From Fusobacteriales bacterium (GTDB lineage: Bacteria > Fusobacteriota > Fusobacteriia > Fusobacteriales > Fusobacteriaceae), in assembly GCA_020063625.1 (NCBI GenBank), contig JAICDD010000023.1:1-36994 (forward strand): 36,994 nt of DNA, read 5' to 3'. The notes under the pieces were generated by a model, which saw nothing but the letters and a program-made list of their open reading frames with translations, was not told where the DNA came from and did not search any database. The position numbers and the translations under genes are program-made. Positions 1 to 8,339 of the stretch are shown one piece after another. The number at the start of each line of letters is the position of its first letter. Positions within the stretch are counted from its first letter, which is position 1.

Positions 1-71
1 TGGCATTTTATAAGAAGGAATTTGAAATGGTGTATAAGAGTGAGGAGAAAAGAGTGAGCAGTGAGAAGTAA
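1..71 (+). CDS. 3' end of an unidentified gene (partial)
   Basis: The third forward frame is open from the window edge to a TAA at 69-71 and reads AFYKKEFEMVYKSEEK followed by RVSSEK. The charged, helix-like composition resembles the C-terminus of a real protein, and no other feature explains it. The last six codons fall in the dispersed repeat word 'agtgagcagtgagaag', so this gene probably ends inside a repeat, as kdsA does at 35093. Too little is present to name a family. The frame could be open by chance, since it is only 23 codons long. Confidence 0.4.
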   Translation, partial: AFYKKEFEMVYKSEEKRVSSEK

Positions 72-366
72 AAATTTGAAACCACTGACAATTGAAAATT
101 AAAAGAAACCACGAATGATACTAATTTTTACGAATATAATAAAATTAGCCACGGAAAAACGCGGATTAAATTTAGCACAAAGAAAAGAGGTCACAAAGTA
201 ACACAAAGATAGAAAAATCAGAACCACAAAGGAAAAAATTTGGAACCACGGGATTACCACAGATGAACACAGGATAGAAAAAATTGACAATTAAAAGTAG
301 TCACGAATACTAATTTACACGAATTATAGTAAAAAGAATAAAAACGCGCCTTTTCGGAGGATATTA

Positions 367-478
367 GATTTTCTTAACGAAGTGAGCGTTAAAAACCGAG
401 AACTGTTTGAACTATGAAATTTACGAAGTAAATTTTATAGTGAGTTTTCGAGGTTTAGCGAATGAGTTATAGAAAATC
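367..478 (+). repeat. 112-base hairpin cassette inside repeat block A
   Basis: The left arm begins GATTTTCT (367-374) and the right arm ends AGAAAATC (471-478). The apex is AAATTTAC (417-424), loop GAA, GTAAATTT (428-435), flanked by CTAT (412-415) and ATAG (437-440). Between these, 'aaccgagaact' faces 'agttttcgaggtt' with mismatches. Other copies of the flanking word (19240s, 28130s, 29970s) run directly from 'agattttctt' to 'gataaatg' or similar without this structure, so it behaves as an extra module. The function is unknown. Confidence 0.7.
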
Positions 479-488
479 AATATTCGTA

Positions 489-555
489 GAAACCAGCGCA
501 AAGATTTTTTGCTTACTTTTTTATCTTTAAAAAAGTAAGTTGCCAAAGGCGAAAT
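489..555 (+). repeat. Double-hairpin repeat unit, copy 1
   Basis: The first stem is CTTACTTTTTTA (512-523) with TAAAAAAGTAAG (528-539) around TCTT. The second stem is TTGCC-AAA-GGCGA (540-552), which contains one T-G wobble. It is preceded by 'gtagaaaccagcgcaaagat'. Four more copies are at 15446, 24117, 28403 and, on the minus strand, 36951. Confidence 0.8.
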
Positions 556-788
556 AATAAAAAAATTGACAATGGCAAATGGAAAATTGAAAATTAGTAA
601 GAAGTGAGGAGTGAGAAGTTACACGAAGAACACAAAGATAGAAAACATAGAACCACAAAGAGAAAATCCTCAGTGGTCCTTAGTATCTCGTGTAAATTTC
701 GTGGTTTCAAAAAAATTCTTAGTATCTTAGAACTGGAAAAATATGTAACTAACTATAATAAAAAATAAAAATATTTAAGGGGTGGATT

Positions 789-1880
789 ATGCAGAATTTA
801 TTTATTGCACCAAAAAATTATATAAGTGGATATGGTATATTAAAAGATATAGGAAATGAAGTAAAGAAAATTTCTAAAAGTGCAACAATATTATATGATA
901 AAAATATTGAAAATGTTATAAGTGCTGGAATTAATTCATTAAAAAATAGTTTAAATGTAGAAATAGAATATTTTAATGGTGAATGTAGTCATAAAGAGAT
1001 AGATAGAATTGTAGAAGTTATCAAAATAAATAATAGTGATTGTATAATAGGTTTTGGTGGCGGAAAAACTATGGATACAGTAAAAGCTGCTGGATATAAA
1101 GCAAATGTAAAAATAGTAACAGTACCAACTATCGCAGCAACTTGTGCATCTTGGGCTAGTCATAGTGCAGTATATACTGATACAGGAGCTTCATATGAAT
1201 ATTTCAATATATATAAAAATCCAGATATGCTTTATATGGATAAAAAAATAGTATTTGAAGCACCAAAAAGATATATAATATCAGGAATCCAAGATACATT
1301 AGCAAAATGGGTAGAAACAAATGCATATACAAAAGATATAAAAAATAAAAATGTAGAGCTTGAAATAGCTATATATTTAGCTAAAAAAACATATAATGAA
1401 ATATTAAAATACGGTAAAAAAGTAATAGAAGATATAGAAAATAAAAATTATTCTGAAGAAGTTGATAGAATAATAGAACATATTATTTTAACAGCAGGAC
1501 TTATTGGTGGAATAGGTGGAGAAGCATGTAGAGCTGTTGCAGCACATGCTATAAATAATGGTTTTACTATATTTCCTGAATATAGAGAAAATAATCTTCA
1601 CGGAGAAGTAGTAGGATTTGGAAATATTGTACAGCTAGTATTAGATAAAGAGTATGATATGATTAATGAAATATTAGAATTTTATCATAGTATAAATGCA
1701 CCTATTGGAATGAAAGGTCTTGGATATGAACTAGATGATGATAAATTAAAAAGAGTAATAAATAAAGCTATGTATAAAGGTGATACAATGTGGAATTTAC
1801 CATATAAAGTAGATTTTGAAATGATAAAAAATGCTATATTAGAAGCAGAAGAATTATGTAGTAAATATTATGTAAAATAA
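789..1880 (+). CDS. Iron-containing alcohol dehydrogenase, HcxA/GldA family
   Basis: This is a 363-residue metal-dependent NAD(P)H oxidoreductase of the glycerol dehydrogenase-like branch. The nucleotide-binding motif GFGGGKTMDTVKA is at residues 88-100. The segment TVPTIAATCASW (111-122) and the later GIQDTLAKW, RAVAAHAINNG and LHGEVVGFG segments match what I recall of E. coli HcxA (YbdH, hydroxycarboxylate dehydrogenase) better than glycerol dehydrogenase. The expected metal ligands are D169, H253 and H271. The length is normal for the family, and the start is preceded by AAGGGGTG. HcxA reduces 2-oxoacids such as 2-oxobutyrate; that substrate is inferred here. The gene stands alone between two repeat blocks, so its context gives no pathway clue. 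Confidence 0.85.
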   Translation: MQNLFIAPKNYISGYGILKDIGNEVKKISKSATILYDKNIENVISAGINSLKNSLNVEIEYFNGECSHKEIDRIVEVIKINNSDCIIGFGGGKTMDTVKAAGYKANVKIVTVPTIAATCASWASHSAVYTDTGASYEYFNIYKNPDMLYMDKKIVFEAPKRYIISGIQDTLAKWVETNAYTKDIKNKNVELEIAIYLAKKTYNEILKYGKKVIEDIENKNYSEEVDRIIEHIILTAGLIGGIGGEACRAVAAHAINNGFTIFPEYRENNLHGEVVGFGNIVQLVLDKEYDMINEILEFYHSINAPIGMKGLGYELDDDKLKRVINKAMYKGDTMWNLPYKVDFEMIKNAILEAEELCSKYYVK

Positions 1881-1889
1881 GAAATTAAA

Positions 1890-2010
1890 AGTAGTCACGA
1901 ATAACACTAATTTACACGAATTAAATTTAGCCGCGGAAAAACGCGGATTTAATTTAGCACGAAGAAAAGAGAACACGAAGTAGCACAAAGATAGAAAAAT
2001 ATCGAAAGCT
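1890..2010 (+). repeat. Composite dispersed repeat block B
   Basis: A short block starts 10 bases after the dehydrogenase stop: 'agtcacgaataacactaat', 'tttacacgaatt', 'gccgcggaaaaacgcggatt', then 'agcacgaagaaaagagaaca' and 'gcacaaagatagaaaaat'. It corresponds to the middle of block A and lacks the sense-complement hairpin half. No terminator-like stem with a T-run is visible before the next gene. Confidence 0.8.
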
Positions 2011-2059
2011 GTGCCGTGACAAAAGATATGTATTAATAAAAATTTAAAAGAGGTAAAAT

Positions 2060-4222
2060 ATGGAAATAGTAGCACCAGCTGGTGATTATAATAAATTTAT
2101 AGCTGCAGTAAAAGCTGGAGCAGATGCAGTATATTTAGGAATAAAAGGATTTGGAGCTAGAAGAAGAGCAAAAAATTTTACATTTGAAGAGCTAAGAATG
2201 GCAATAGATTATGCACATCTTAGAGGAGTAAAAATATATTTAACTTTAAATACAATAATGAAAGATGTAGAAATAGAAAATTTGTATGAAAATATAAAAA
2301 AAGTATATGAATATGGAGTAGATGCAATAATTATTCAAGATTTTGGTTTACTTAGATTTATTAGAGAAAATTTTAAAGAGATAGAATTACATGCAAGTAC
2401 TCAAATGACTATATCAAATGCAGATGAGATAAATTATTTAAAAAAAATTGGAATATCTAGAGTAGTACCTGCTAGAGAATTAGATTATGAAAGTATTAAA
2501 AAAATTAGAGAAAAAACAGATATAGAATTAGAAATATTTGTATCCGGAGCATTATGTATATCATATTCTGGAAATTGTTATATGAGTAGTTTTATAGGTG
2601 GGCGTAGTGGAAATAGAGGAATGTGTGCACAACCTTGTAGAAAAGAGTATAATTATAAAGAGAATAAAGGGTATATCCTTAGTCCAAAAGACCAACTATT
2701 TGGAATAGATGAGATAAAAAAATTAAAAGAAATAGGAATAGATTCTATAAAAATAGAAGGTCGAATGAAAAGTGAAGAGTATGTATATGAAGTTGTAAGT
2801 TATTATAGAAATTTAATAGATAATTTAAATAAAGAGAGTAATGTAGAAAAAATATTTAATAGAGGATATAGTAATGGATATTTTTATAATGATAAAAATT
2901 TAATGAATGAAAAATATGCTTCCCATTTTGGATATAAAATAGGAGAAAAAATATCTAGTAATAGATTTAAATTAATAGATAATGTAATACTAGGAGATGG
3001 GATTACATTTGTAGATAAAGATTTAAATGTATTATATGGATATAATATAAATAGAATAGATACTATAAATAATAAAAATTTAAAAGAAGCGAAAAAAAAT
3101 GATATAATTGTATTTAGAAATAATTTATTTGAAAATTTAAATAAAGTGGAATATATTTATAAAAATTATGATAAATTGGTTTTAGATACTATAAATAAAA
3201 AAATAAAAAATTTAGATAAAAAAGTAGGAATAAATATAGAGATTTTAGCTAAATTAAATAAAAAATTAAAAATAAAAATTAGTTATAAAAATATAGAAAT
3301 TGAAAAAGAATATTTTATTATAGAAAAAGCAGAAAAAAGAGCTACGACAAAAGAAAAAATTATAGAAAAATTTAATGAATTAGGAGATACTTCATTTTTT
3401 ATTCAAAATATAAAAATAGAAAATGATGAAAATATATTTATCCCTCTTAGTGAATTAAAAAATATTCGTAGAGAGATTATAGAAGAATTAGAAAATAAAA
3501 TATTATCAAGTAAAAAAAGAGTAGCAAATATAAAAAAAATCGAAAAATTTAATGAAAAAGAGCATAAAAAACTAAAAATAGCAGTATTAGTATCAAATGA
3601 TAAACAATATAATATTGCAAAAAAATATTTAGAAAATAAAAAAATAGATAAAATATATTTTAAACAAATAGAAATAGCAAATGAAAAACACATAAATAAA
3701 ATAGATTTATACAGTGAATTGTGTACAAATTTTTATCAATTAATAAACAATAAAAATAACAAAATAACTTTAGATAAAAATTTTAATATAATGAATTCTT
3801 ATGCAATAAAAGAATTAGAAAAAATAGATAAAATAGAAACTATTTATTTATCACAAGAATTGGATAAAGAAAATATAAAAAATATAAAATCAGAAAAAAT
3901 TAATAAAGCTATGGTAATATATGGATACTTAAAAGGAATGTATATAGAGTATCCAGTATTTAAAGATAAAAAAATAGAGTTTAAAAATGATAATGGTGAT
4001 GAATTTATTGGAATAAAAAATGAAATTGGAAATGTAGAGATTTATTTAAAAGAACCTTTAAATCTTATACCAAAATTAGATGAAATAAAAAATTTAAATT
4101 TAGATGAAGTAAGAGTAGATTTTATATTTGAAACAGAAGATGAAATGATAAAAATACTTGATAGTATAGAGAATATGAGTGGAGAATATAGAGGGTATAA
4201 TTTTGATACTGGAGTATTATAA
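2060..4222 (+). CDS. U32 family peptidase-like protein (RlhA/YdcP-like)
   Basis: This 720-residue protein opens with the U32 TIM-barrel signature MEIVAPAGDYNKFIAAVKAG and carries the family motif EIFVSGALCISYSGNCYMSS. Four cysteines, C166, C173, C189 and C193 (in RGMCAQPC), have the spacing expected for the Fe-S cluster of U32 enzymes. U32 proteins such as RlhA and TrhP hydroxylate rRNA or tRNA pyrimidines using prephenate; many are still annotated as collagenase-like proteases. The length and long lysine-rich C-terminal half (from about residue 370) suggest the long RlhA-type architecture with a DUF3656-like domain; the exact substrate is inferred. The C-terminal half is exceptionally Lys/Asn/Ile-rich. 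The start follows AGAGGT. Confidence 0.85.
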   Translation: MEIVAPAGDYNKFIAAVKAGADAVYLGIKGFGARRRAKNFTFEELRMAIDYAHLRGVKIYLTLNTIMKDVEIENLYENIKKVYEYGVDAIIIQDFGLLRFIRENFKEIELHASTQMTISNADEINYLKKIGISRVVPARELDYESIKKIREKTDIELEIFVSGALCISYSGNCYMSSFIGGRSGNRGMCAQPCRKEYNYKENKGYILSPKDQLFGIDEIKKLKEIGIDSIKIEGRMKSEEYVYEVVSYYRNLIDNLNKESNVEKIFNRGYSNGYFYNDKNLMNEKYASHFGYKIGEKISSNRFKLIDNVILGDGITFVDKDLNVLYGYNINRIDTINNKNLKEAKKNDIIVFRNNLFENLNKVEYIYKNYDKLVLDTINKKIKNLDKKVGINIEILAKLNKKLKIKISYKNIEIEKEYFIIEKAEKRATTKEKIIEKFNELGDTSFFIQNIKIENDENIFIPLSELKNIRREIIEELENKILSSKKRVANIKKIEKFNEKEHKKLKIAVLVSNDKQYNIAKKYLENKKIDKIYFKQIEIANEKHINKIDLYSELCTNFYQLINNKNNKITLDKNFNIMNSYAIKELEKIDKIETIYLSQELDKENIKNIKSEKINKAMVIYGYLKGMYIEYPVFKDKKIEFKNDNGDEFIGIKNEIGNVEIYLKEPLNLIPKLDEIKNLNLDEVRVDFIFETEDEMIKILDSIENMSGEYRGYNFDTGVL

Positions 4223-4235
4223 AAAGATTTAGCAA

Positions 4236-4606
4236 AATAGTAAGAAGTGAGTAGTGAGAAGAATTTAAAAGATAATTGGAACCACGGGATTAACTTTTGG
4301 TATTTTTCTATGAAAAACACCTTAGATAAACACAGAATAAGAAAGAATTGACAATGAATGACACTAATTTAAACGAATTAAATTTAGCCACGGAAAAACG
4401 CGGATTTATTTAGCACAAAGAAAAAATTACACAAAGAATACAAAGGTAAAAAAAAAGCAGTACCACAAAGAGATAATCCTTAGTGGTCCTTAGTGCTTTT
4501 CTTCGTGCCCTTTGTGTAACAAAAAATCCGAGTTCATTCGTGTAATTCGTGACAATAAAATCTAGTGTGCTATATCGTGTGAATCCCGTGGTTTCAAAAA
4601 AATTAT
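4236..4606 (+). repeat. Composite dispersed repeat block C
   Basis: The gap between the U32 gene and pgpA is repeat sequence. It holds 'agtaagaagtgagtagtgag' (4240), 'ggaaccacgggatt' (4278), a hairpin cassette (4299-4321), 'gccacggaaaaacgcggatt' (4387), and a long inverted repeat with perfect outer arms TTACACAAAG (4427-4436) and CTTTGTGTAA (4510-4519) and an inner ACCAC/GTGGT stem (4462-4466 with 4483-4487). It ends 'ttcattcgtgtaattcgtga' (4533) and 'cccgtggtttca' (4585). Confidence 0.85.
4299..4321 (+). repeat. Short hairpin cassette, copy 1
   Basis: GGTATTTTTC and GAAAAACACC flank a short loop with one A-C mismatch. It lies inside the word that elsewhere reads 'gggatt(a)ccacagatgaac' without it. 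Related copies lie at 12259, 27997 and 28503. Confidence 0.6.
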
Positions 4607-4663
4607 AAAAATTTATATTGAAAATAACGTAGTAAAAATATTACTATATATAAGGAGAATAAA

Positions 4664-5170
4664 ATGAATAAAAAGCTAGTACAATTTTTTTTAGAATGGT
4701 TTGGAACAGGTAGAAGTAAAAAAGCACCAGGAACAGTGGGAACACTTGGAGCAATTCCTTTATATATTATTTTTCATTCTATCTATTTTAGTGGTATAAT
4801 AAAGAATGAAAAACTTTATAATATGATATATTTTGTATTTTTAATATTTTTATTTTTTGTATCTATCTATATGTGTGATTTTGCAGAAAAAAATATTTAT
4901 CATAAAAAAGACCCACAACAAGTAGTTTTAGATGAAGTGCTTGGTTATATGACAGCATTATTTATGGTAAATCCTACAAATATGTCATCATTAATTATAA
5001 ATGTAGTATTAGCTTTTGCATTATTTAGATTATTTGATATAACAAAACCATTATTTATAGATAGGGTACAAGAGATGAAAAATGGTGTTGGGGTAGTGGC
5101 TGATGACTTTTTAGCAGGGATAGTGGCTAATGTAATATTAATAGGAGTTAATATATGGCTAGGGATATAG
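4664..5170 (+). CDS. pgpA: Phosphatidylglycerophosphatase A
   Basis: This 168-residue membrane enzyme dephosphorylates phosphatidylglycerol phosphate to phosphatidylglycerol. Three PgpA hallmarks are visible: GTGRSKKAPGTVGTLGAIPL near the N-terminus (residues 15-34), DPQQVVLDEVLGYM (about 85-98), and FRLFDITKP...VQEMKNGVGVVADDFLAGI (about 125-160), with the acidic residues expected to bind metal. Several hydrophobic segments alternate with these motifs. The length is normal. AAGGAG precedes the start. The histidine kinase start overlaps its last 16 bases, so the two are translationally coupled. It is the first gene of the run ending at 11957. Confidence 0.95.
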   Translation: MNKKLVQFFLEWFGTGRSKKAPGTVGTLGAIPLYIIFHSIYFSGIIKNEKLYNMIYFVFLIFLFFVSIYMCDFAEKNIYHKKDPQQVVLDEVLGYMTALFMVNPTNMSSLIINVVLAFALFRLFDITKPLFIDRVQEMKNGVGVVADDFLAGIVANVILIGVNIWLGI

Positions 5171-6741
5171 AATTAGAATTAAATATAAAAAAGACTTATG
5201 AAGACACAATAAACCTATTTTTAGAAATACAGAATGACCTTAATATGGATATGGATGAAAATGAACTTATTGAGCTCTATATAAAAGAGTTAAAAAGAAT
5301 TATTGATTATCATTCTGTAGCATTTGTCAAATTTAATGAAGAAAAAAATCTCTATGTAATAACTAAACAAAAAAATTATAATAAAGCATTAAAGAAAAAT
5401 TTATTAAAAATTCTTCGAGAAAATTTTTTATTATGGGCTGGAAGAATGAGAAAAGCCTTTGTATTAAAAGAGGAAGTAGAAGAGATTAAAACTTCTGTAA
5501 TTGTACCTATTGTAATACAAGAAAAAATAGTAGGTGCATTTATATTAAATACTATGTATATAGAAGAGTATTTTACTAAAAATAAATTAAAAGTACTAGA
5601 AATAGTAACAAGTAGAATATCTATAGCTTTTGAAAATATTATATTATATAGAGATTTGGAAAGAAGAAATCAAAATTTAAAAGCTTTAAAAAACTATATG
5701 GATAATGTAGTACAAAATATGAATGATGGTATAATAGTACTTGATAGTGATGAAAAAATAAGAGTATATAATAAAAAAATAGAAGAATTAATAAATATAA
5801 AAAGAAAAGATGTATTTGGGAAAAAATTAATTGAAACAAATTTTGATATAGAATTTATAAAGAAAATTAATAGAATAATAAAAAAAGAAAGTAGTACCTA
5901 TATAACTGAAGAGATAGAGTATAAAATTGATGAAGAAAATACAATATTATTTGGAATAGGAGTAAAACCTCTTAAATTTGAAGAAGAAAATTCAGGAAAA
6001 CTAATAGTTTTAAGAGATTTAAGAGAGAGTAAAGAATTAAAAGAGTTAAAAAGAATAGATAAACTGAAAGATGAATTTTTATCTATGGTATCACATGAAC
6101 TTAGAACACCACTTACTTCTATAAAAGCTTATGCAGAAACTCTTATTGATATGGCTGAAGAAGAGAGTATAGAAAAAGAGTTTTTAACTATTATTAATGA
6201 AGAAACTGATAGATTAAATATACTTATTAATGATATATTAGATCTATCTAAAATTGAAGCAGGGAAAATGGAATTTAGGATAGAGATAAATGATATAAAT
6301 GCAATTATAAAAAGAGCTGTAAAAAATATGGAAAGTTTTGCATCTAAAAAAGATATTATAATTAAAACAGAATTTCAAGATGAAAAATGTGAAATACCAT
6401 TTGATAAAGATAGAATATTGCAAGTTTTATTAAATTTAATAAATAATGCTGTAAAATTTTCAAATGAAAATAGTGAAATAAAAGTATTTTGTAAACATTA
6501 TAGTGATAAATATGTATTAATAGGTGTAAAAGACAGTGGAGTAGGGATAGCAAAAGAACATTTTGAAACAGTTTTTGAAAAATTTAAACAAACTGATAAT
6601 GTATTAAAAAGAAATGTAGGTGGGACAGGATTAGGTCTTCCAATTTGTAAAAATATAATAGAGTATCATGGTGGAAGAATTTGGGTAGAATCAGAAATAG
6701 GAAAAGGTGCAACTTTTTTATTTACAATACCTAAAATATAA
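5155..6741 (+). CDS. Soluble sensor histidine kinase (GAF-PAS-HisKA-HATPase)
   Basis: A 528-residue kinase without an evident membrane segment, so probably a cytoplasmic sensor. Residues 15-165 look like a GAF domain, a coiled linker follows, and residues 180-290 look like PAS (NMNDGIIVLDSDEKIRVYN). The HisKA H-box SMVSHELRTPLTSIKAYAE has the phospho-acceptor H314. The ATPase has the N-box LINNAVKF (N431), G1 DSGVGI (460-465) and G2 GGTGLGLPI (489-497). The start at 5155 lies inside pgpA but has a good AGGAG site 8-12 bases upstream. The response regulator follows 13 bases after the stop, so they are presumably cognate. The signal sensed is not evident. Confidence 0.9.
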   Translation: MARDIELELNIKKTYEDTINLFLEIQNDLNMDMDENELIELYIKELKRIIDYHSVAFVKFNEEKNLYVITKQKNYNKALKKNLLKILRENFLLWAGRMRKAFVLKEEVEEIKTSVIVPIVIQEKIVGAFILNTMYIEEYFTKNKLKVLEIVTSRISIAFENIILYRDLERRNQNLKALKNYMDNVVQNMNDGIIVLDSDEKIRVYNKKIEELINIKRKDVFGKKLIETNFDIEFIKKINRIIKKESSTYITEEIEYKIDEENTILFGIGVKPLKFEEENSGKLIVLRDLRESKELKELKRIDKLKDEFLSMVSHELRTPLTSIKAYAETLIDMAEEESIEKEFLTIINEETDRLNILINDILDLSKIEAGKMEFRIEINDINAIIKRAVKNMESFASKKDIIIKTEFQDEKCEIPFDKDRILQVLLNLINNAVKFSNENSEIKVFCKHYSDKYVLIGVKDSGVGIAKEHFETVFEKFKQTDNVLKRNVGGTGLGLPICKNIIEYHGGRIWVESEIGKGATFLFTIPKI

Positions 6742-6754
6742 AAGAGGTGAAAAA

Positions 6755-7126
6755 ATGGGAAAAAAAATTTTAATAGTAGATGATGAAAAACATATATTAC
6801 AAATAGTAAAATTCAATCTTGAAAAAAAAGGGAAATATGAAGTGGTAAGTGCAAATGACGGAAAAGAAGGGTATGAAGTAGCAACAGCAGAAAAACCAGA
6901 TTTAATAATATCTGATATTATGATGCCTAGATTAACAGGGCTTGAGATGTGTAAACTTATAAGAGAAAATAGTGAAATAAAAGATATACCTTTAATAATA
7001 TTAACAGCAAAAGGGCAAGATAATTATATAGAAGAAGGGAAAAAATATGGGGTAACTGATTTTTTAACAAAACCTTTTAGCCCAAGAGAGCTTTTATTAA
7101 AAGCAAAAGAGATATTAGGAGAATAA
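6755..7126 (+). CDS. Single-domain response regulator (CheY-like)
   Basis: This is a 123-residue receiver with no output domain. The acidic pocket is D9, D10 and E11; the phospho-acceptor is D54 in IISDIMMP; T84 is in LILTAKG-type context and K106 in LTKPF. I chose the ATG at 6755, not the in-frame one at 6707: it sits 5 bases after AGAGGTG, gives the canonical MGKKILIVDDE start, and avoids a long overlap with the kinase. It is most likely phosphorylated by the kinase immediately upstream. With no DNA-binding domain it must act by protein contact or phosphotransfer. cinA starts one base after its stop. Confidence 0.93.
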   Translation: MGKKILIVDDEKHILQIVKFNLEKKGKYEVVSANDGKEGYEVATAEKPDLIISDIMMPRLTGLEMCKLIRENSEIKDIPLIILTAKGQDNYIEEGKKYGVTDFLTKPFSPRELLLKAKEILGE

Positions 7127-7127
7127 A

Positions 7128-8324
7128 ATGAGAGCGTATATTGTGTTAGTTGGAACTGAACTTTTAAATGGAATGATGGTAGATACAAATAGTATTTATA
7201 TGGCAGAAGAATTAAATAAATTAGGTATAAATATTATTGGGAAATCAGTAGTTGGTGATAATATAGAAGAAATTATAGATTTATTGGAATATATATATAA
7301 TAAATCAGATATAATAATATTTTCTGGAGGATTAGGACCGACTATTGATGATGTAACTAGAGATGCTATATCTAAATTTTTAAATATTGAAAATGAAATA
7401 GATGAATTTCATTATAATAAAATGATAGAAAAATTTAAATTAAGAAACATAAAAGTTTTAGAAAAAAATAGAAAAGAGGTAATGGTACCAAAAGGGAGTA
7501 AAGTTTTTTATAATGAACCAGGGATAGCACCAGGATTTTATATAAATAAAATAGCAGCATTTCCAGGAGTACCAATAGAACTTAAGAATTTATTTCCTAA
7601 ATTTTTAAGTTTTTTAAAAGAAAAATATGATTTAAATAAAGAGTTGTATATAAAAGATATATTATTTTGGCAAATTGCAGAATCTATTTTAGAAAATGAT
7701 ATTTTAGAGATTATAAAAGATTATGAAAATGAAATTATTTTTGAGTTTTTGGTAAAAGATTATGGTATAATATTTAGGATGCAAACAGAAAAAACTAAAA
7801 AATCTTTAGTCGATGAGATAAAAAATAAGATATATAATAAGTTAAGTAAAAACATTATTGGTGAAGATAATGAAAGAATAGAAATAAATGTTGTAAATAA
7901 ATTAATAGAGCAAAATAAAACAATATCTTTAGGAGAATCATGTACAGGAGGATTAATTACTTCTAAACTTATTTCTGTATCTGGAGCTTCAAAAGTCTTT
8001 AAAGAGGGGATAGTAGTATATTCAAATGAATCAAAACAAGAAAGACTTGGTGTAAAAAAAGAAACACTAGAAAGATATGGGGCAGTAAGTGAAGAAACTG
8101 TATATGAAATGCTAAAAGGATTAAAAACAGATGTTGGAATAGCAGTGTCAGGAATAGCAGGACCTAATGGAGGAACAAAGGAAAAACCAGTAGGAACAGT
8201 ATATATAGGAATTAAAGTAGATGAAAAATATGATATTAAAAAATATCAATTTAATGGTAATAGAGAAAAAATTAGAGAAAGAGCTTCATTGACTGCACTT
8301 TTTGAACTGTTAAAATTACTTTAA
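7128..8324 (+). CDS. cinA: CinA family protein (MoCF-like + PncC amidase)
   Basis: At 398 residues this is the usual two-domain CinA. The N-terminal MoCF-biosynthesis-like domain (MRAYIVLVGTELLNGMMVDTNS; FSGGLGPTIDDVTRD near residue 65) is associated with ADP-ribose/NAD-metabolite pyrophosphatase activity in characterised members. The C-terminal PncC domain (from about 245: TISLGESCTGGLITSKL, later VGIAVSGIAGPNGGT and KPVGTVYIG) deamidates nicotinamide mononucleotide. It probably serves pyridine-nucleotide salvage; the older 'competence/damage-inducible' name is historical. It is tightly linked to the response regulator (1-base gap) and its ribosome site lies within that gene's end. Confidence 0.93.
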   Translation: MRAYIVLVGTELLNGMMVDTNSIYMAEELNKLGINIIGKSVVGDNIEEIIDLLEYIYNKSDIIIFSGGLGPTIDDVTRDAISKFLNIENEIDEFHYNKMIEKFKLRNIKVLEKNRKEVMVPKGSKVFYNEPGIAPGFYINKIAAFPGVPIELKNLFPKFLSFLKEKYDLNKELYIKDILFWQIAESILENDILEIIKDYENEIIFEFLVKDYGIIFRMQTEKTKKSLVDEIKNKIYNKLSKNIIGEDNERIEINVVNKLIEQNKTISLGESCTGGLITSKLISVSGASKVFKEGIVVYSNESKQERLGVKKETLERYGAVSEETVYEMLKGLKTDVGIAVSGIAGPNGGTKEKPVGTVYIGIKVDEKYDIKKYQFNGNREKIRERASLTALFELLKLL

Positions 8325-8339
8325 GAAAGAGGTAAGGTT

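Larger units (their letters stand above)
72..776 (+). repeat. Composite dispersed repeat block A
   Basis: This is a 700-base stretch without a credible gene. In order it holds: an 'accacgaatgatactaat' word (about 109); 'agccacggaaaaacgcggat' (147); a run of CACAAAG words (175-230); 'ggaaccacgggatt' (242); 'cacgaatactaatttacacg' (302); 'gcgccttttcggaggat' (347); a 112-base hairpin cassette (367-478); a double-hairpin unit (489-555); the 'gaagtgaggagtgagaag' word (about 600); and 'acacgaagaacacaaag ... accacaaag ... cagtggtccttag' (621-685) ending in 'cgtggtttca' (about 700). All words recur elsewhere in the window, in the same orientation relative to the next gene. Confidence 0.85.

Noticed and set aside
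99-290. Minus-strand open frame containing a SLCYFVTSFLCAKFNPRFSV-type peptide
   Set aside because: It is a translation of repeat words; near-identical peptides arise from the other blocks (1854-2075, 18961-19188). It has no ribosome site or family resemblance.
72-776. CRISPR array
   Set aside because: Words are degenerate, unequally spaced and ordered; there are no constant repeats with unique equal-length spacers and no cas genes.
6707-6754. Earlier in-frame start for the response regulator
   Set aside because: It overlaps the kinase gene, lacks a ribosome site and adds residues not found in CheY-like proteins; the ATG at 6755 has a good site.
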